The position numbers were made by a program, and so were the translations under genes. From the NCBI RefSeq assembly GCF_001750685.1, contig NZ_CP017269.1, positions 3,265,416-3,329,415 on the forward strand: a stretch of DNA of 64,000 bases, given 5' to 3'. Numbering within the stretch: position 1 is the stretch's first letter; each line of letters starts with the position of its first letter. The notes below the pieces were generated by a model. That model saw nothing but the letters and a program-made list of their open reading frames with translations. It did no database searches and had not been told where the DNA came from. Source of the DNA: Geosporobacter ferrireducens (lineage in GTDB: Bacteria > Bacillota > Clostridia > Peptostreptococcales > Thermotaleaceae). Shown piece by piece: positions 61,993-64,000 of this stretch.

Positions 61993-64000
61993 ATGAAAGA
62001 ATCGGAACAAAACATGGCATCCCTTATGACAGAAAATGAAACCTTAAGACAGAGAGTATTAGAACTGGAACAAAGCCTTACGGTACAAAAAAATAAAGAG
62101 GATTCACTAAATAGGGAGTTGAACTTTTTCTACCGCTTTATTGATCAATCACCTTCACTGCTTTGGCAATCGAATGCTTCCGGAGAAGCAATCTATTGTA
62201 ACAAAAGTTGGCTAGATTTTGTAGGGCTGGAATTGACAGATGTGTTAGGCGGCGAATGGAGAAAAGCCATCCATAAAGATGATTGGATAGAATATAACCA
62301 TATTTATCAAAATGCGGCAAGTCATTGTATTCCCTTTACCAGAGAATATCGTTTAAGACATCGGAGTGGGGAATATTACTGGATGATTGATACGGGAAGG
62401 CCTACTATGGATAAGGTGGGAAGGTTCCAAGGGTATGTGGGCGCTAGCTGTGAGATTACAGAACATAGACGCAGAGACGAAGAACTAAAAATGAGCGAGA
62501 AAAAATATCGGGAGGTTTTTCATAATTCGAGCAGCGGCATTATTCTGGATAAGATTACAGATATCCATGGCTCTAAATTTATAGAAGCCAATGATCAAGC
62601 ATGTAGAATGCTGGAATATACAAGAGAAGAGCTGATGGAAATAGATTTTTCCCTTATTTGCTGTGAAGGAAACCGGATAAAACAACTGATGTCCGATTTA
62701 TGCACAGAGAACCGTATTTCCGGAGAGCAGTTATTAGAAACCTACGTTAGTACAAAGGCAGGAAGGTATATTCCTGTAGAGATCAGCTTAAAACATTTTG
62801 AACTTCATGACCAACAATATATCCTATGGATTATACGAAACATTTCCAGGAGAAAAGAAATTGAAGAGAGATTACGGCAAAGTGAATTAAGATACCGTAA
62901 GCTCTTTAAGTTTTGTCCGGAAGCGTTGTTTGTCATTGATGAAGAAAAGATCTTACTGGTCAACAAGGCTGCGGCAGAGCTTTTGGGTGCAGAAAAAGTG
63001 GACGAGGTGATTGGAAGAGAACATACAGACTTTGTTCATCCTGATCTTCGTGAATTTTACGAGCAAAGAATTAATATGATGAAAAATGAACGAAAAAATG
63101 CACTGCCTACAGAACAACGATTTGTACGTTTAGACGGGTCTCTGGTAGATGTAGAGGTGGCAGGTACGTATATCTACTATGATGATAAAATGACTTATCT
63201 TCTTATTGCCAGGGATATTAGCGAGAGAAAAAAATTGGACAAGCTGAAGAATGAGGTAGATGAAAGTAATCGAAGACTTATTGAAGCGGTAGAATATGAT
63301 AAGTTAAAAAGCGAGTTTTTTGCAAACATATCCCATGAACTAAAGACACCATTGAATGTAATTCTGGGAGCAGTACAGCTTCAAGAGCTGTACCTGAATA
63401 AGGGCAAGACTGCACCGCTAGAGACGACTCAGAAAAATATAAAAATGATTAAGCAAAACAGCTATCGATTGATCCGGTTAGTAAATAACCTGATTGACAT
63501 TACAAAGATAGACTGTGGCTATATGCAGATGAGGCTGCAAAATGAGGATATCACAAAAATGGTAAAAGATATCACATCTTCTGTTCAAGACTACGCTCAC
63601 CTCAAGGGCGTTATCATTGAATGTCATATGTCTATCCCTCAAAAAAGAATAACCTGTGATCCGGACCATATCGAGCGCGTTCTTCTGAATCTCATTTCCA
63701 ATGCGATTAAATTTACAGACCAAGGCGGTAGAATAGATGTATTCCTGGGCGAAGATGAAGTGGAAGGATACATCGTATTATCTGTTATGGATACAGGCAT
63801 TGGCATACCACAAGAAAAACAAAAAATTATATTTGAAAGATTTCATCAGATAGATAAGTCGCTCTCTAGAAATCAAGAGGGCAGCGGGATCGGGCTTTCC
63901 ATCGTAAAAGCGCTGGTAGAAATGCATGGCGGCTATATCACAGTAAAAAGTGAATATGGAAAAGGCAGCGTATTTACCGTAAGACTGCCTGTGACGCATG
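61993..64000 (+). CDS. Multi-PAS sensor histidine kinase (runs off right edge)
   Basis: 669 residues are readable from the ATG at 61993 (TGGAGG 10 nt upstream), with no stop before the window ends. Order: an N-terminal coiled coil (about 8-40), three PAS domains (about 45-170, 175-295, 300-425), then HisKA with the phosphorylated His in FFANISHELKTPLN (around 455), and HATPase_c with N box LNLISNAIKF, G1 DTGIGIP and G2 GSGIGLSIVK. No membrane helix, so it is a cytoplasmic sensor. A receiver domain could follow outside the window. The target regulator is not visible here. Confidence 0.93.
   Translation, partial: MKESEQNMASLMTENETLRQRVLELEQSLTVQKNKEDSLNRELNFFYRFIDQSPSLLWQSNASGEAIYCNKSWLDFVGLELTDVLGGEWRKAIHKDDWIEYNHIYQNAASHCIPFTREYRLRHRSGEYYWMIDTGRPTMDKVGRFQGYVGASCEITEHRRRDEELKMSEKKYREVFHNSSSGIILDKITDIHGSKFIEANDQACRMLEYTREELMEIDFSLICCEGNRIKQLMSDLCTENRISGEQLLETYVSTKAGRYIPVEISLKHFELHDQQYILWIIRNISRRKEIEERLRQSELRYRKLFKFCPEALFVIDEEKILLVNKAAAELLGAEKVDEVIGREHTDFVHPDLREFYEQRINMMKNERKNALPTEQRFVRLDGSLVDVEVAGTYIYYDDKMTYLLIARDISERKKLDKLKNEVDESNRRLIEAVEYDKLKSEFFANISHELKTPLNVILGAVQLQELYLNKGKTAPLETTQKNIKMIKQNSYRLIRLVNNLIDITKIDCGYMQMRLQNEDITKMVKDITSSVQDYAHLKGVIIECHMSIPQKRITCDPDHIERVLLNLISNAIKFTDQGGRIDVFLGEDEVEGYIVLSVMDTGIGIPQEKQKIIFERFHQIDKSLSRNQEGSGIGLSIVKALVEMHGGYITVKSEYGKGSVFTVRLPVTH

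Noticed and set aside
1-64000. CRISPR arrays, tRNA or rRNA genes, insertion sequences, phage genes
   Set aside because: I looked for direct-repeat arrays, tRNA cloverleaf ends and transposase or integrase motifs and saw none. A tRNA search program would be the decisive check.

Overview
The window looks like a chromosomal segment of an anaerobic, low-GC, Gram-positive bacterium of the class Clostridia. Support comes from T-box riboswitches, strong AAGGAGG ribosome binding sites, frequent TTG starts, a FeoA/FeoA/FeoB iron system, corrinoid methyltransferases, a sigma-54 activator, and A/T-rich intergenic DNA with many intrinsic terminators. The genus cannot be named from sequence alone. There are no rRNA or tRNA genes, CRISPR arrays, transposases or phage genes.

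Layout. 1-3,050: a truncated response regulator gene, a DUF4342 protein, the RNA phosphodiesterase ThpR and a short UvrC/Cho-like nuclease. 3,100-3,800: an isoleucine-type T-box that reads into a 70-residue peptide ending in Cys/Trp/Asp, a candidate modified-peptide precursor. 4,000-12,400: housekeeping genes (uppP, an oxidative pentose phosphate pair gndA-zwf, a cyclase, a TVP38 membrane protein, a flavin-binding protein, an acetyltransferase, a DsrE protein, a cysteine-desulfurase-like enzyme). 12,500-18,500: an ABC exporter, a repeat element, a promoter-to-terminator stretch with no ORF that looks like a structured small RNA, the Fur-box-controlled feo operon and an atypical Fur homologue.

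19,300-38,700 is the most distinctive region, an accessory catabolic island. A TetR regulator and a DUF1638 protein face an MmgE/PrpD dehydratase-like gene. Then come two MttB-family methyltransferases, a methyl-THF:corrinoid methyltransferase and a corrinoid protein, a sigma-54 activator, both subunits of an aconitase X-type dehydratase, an opine-dehydrogenase-family enzyme, a GltS-type permease, a membrane-anchored tandem nitrilase-family protein with one dead domain, and a chemoreceptor whose C-terminus is a glycine-betaine-binding (OpuAC) domain. Six copies of a 13-bp palindrome overlie two consensus promoters, and two sigma-54-like promoters drive the rest. Together these suggest sensing, uptake, demethylation and carbon-skeleton breakdown of a quaternary amine not identified here, with methyl groups passed to tetrahydrofolate.

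38,800-42,000: a Na+ symporter and a LarA-family (nickel racemase) gene behind an unusual tandem T-box with a tyrosine specifier. 42,000-48,000: a rubrerythrin-like protein, an aldehyde dehydrogenase, a MarR/MATE pair with a double palindrome, and a GGDEF/EAL phosphodiesterase. 48,300-54,900: a complete amino-sugar recycling cluster (murQ, GntR regulator, PTS IICB, nagA, an unknown conserved gene, PTS IIA, nagB). 55,000-64,000: a methyltransferase, a free-methionine sulfoxide reductase, T-box-controlled tyrS, CheW, a soluble PocR chemoreceptor, a secreted DUF6612-like protein, an acetyltransferase, and a multi-PAS histidine kinase that runs off the right edge.
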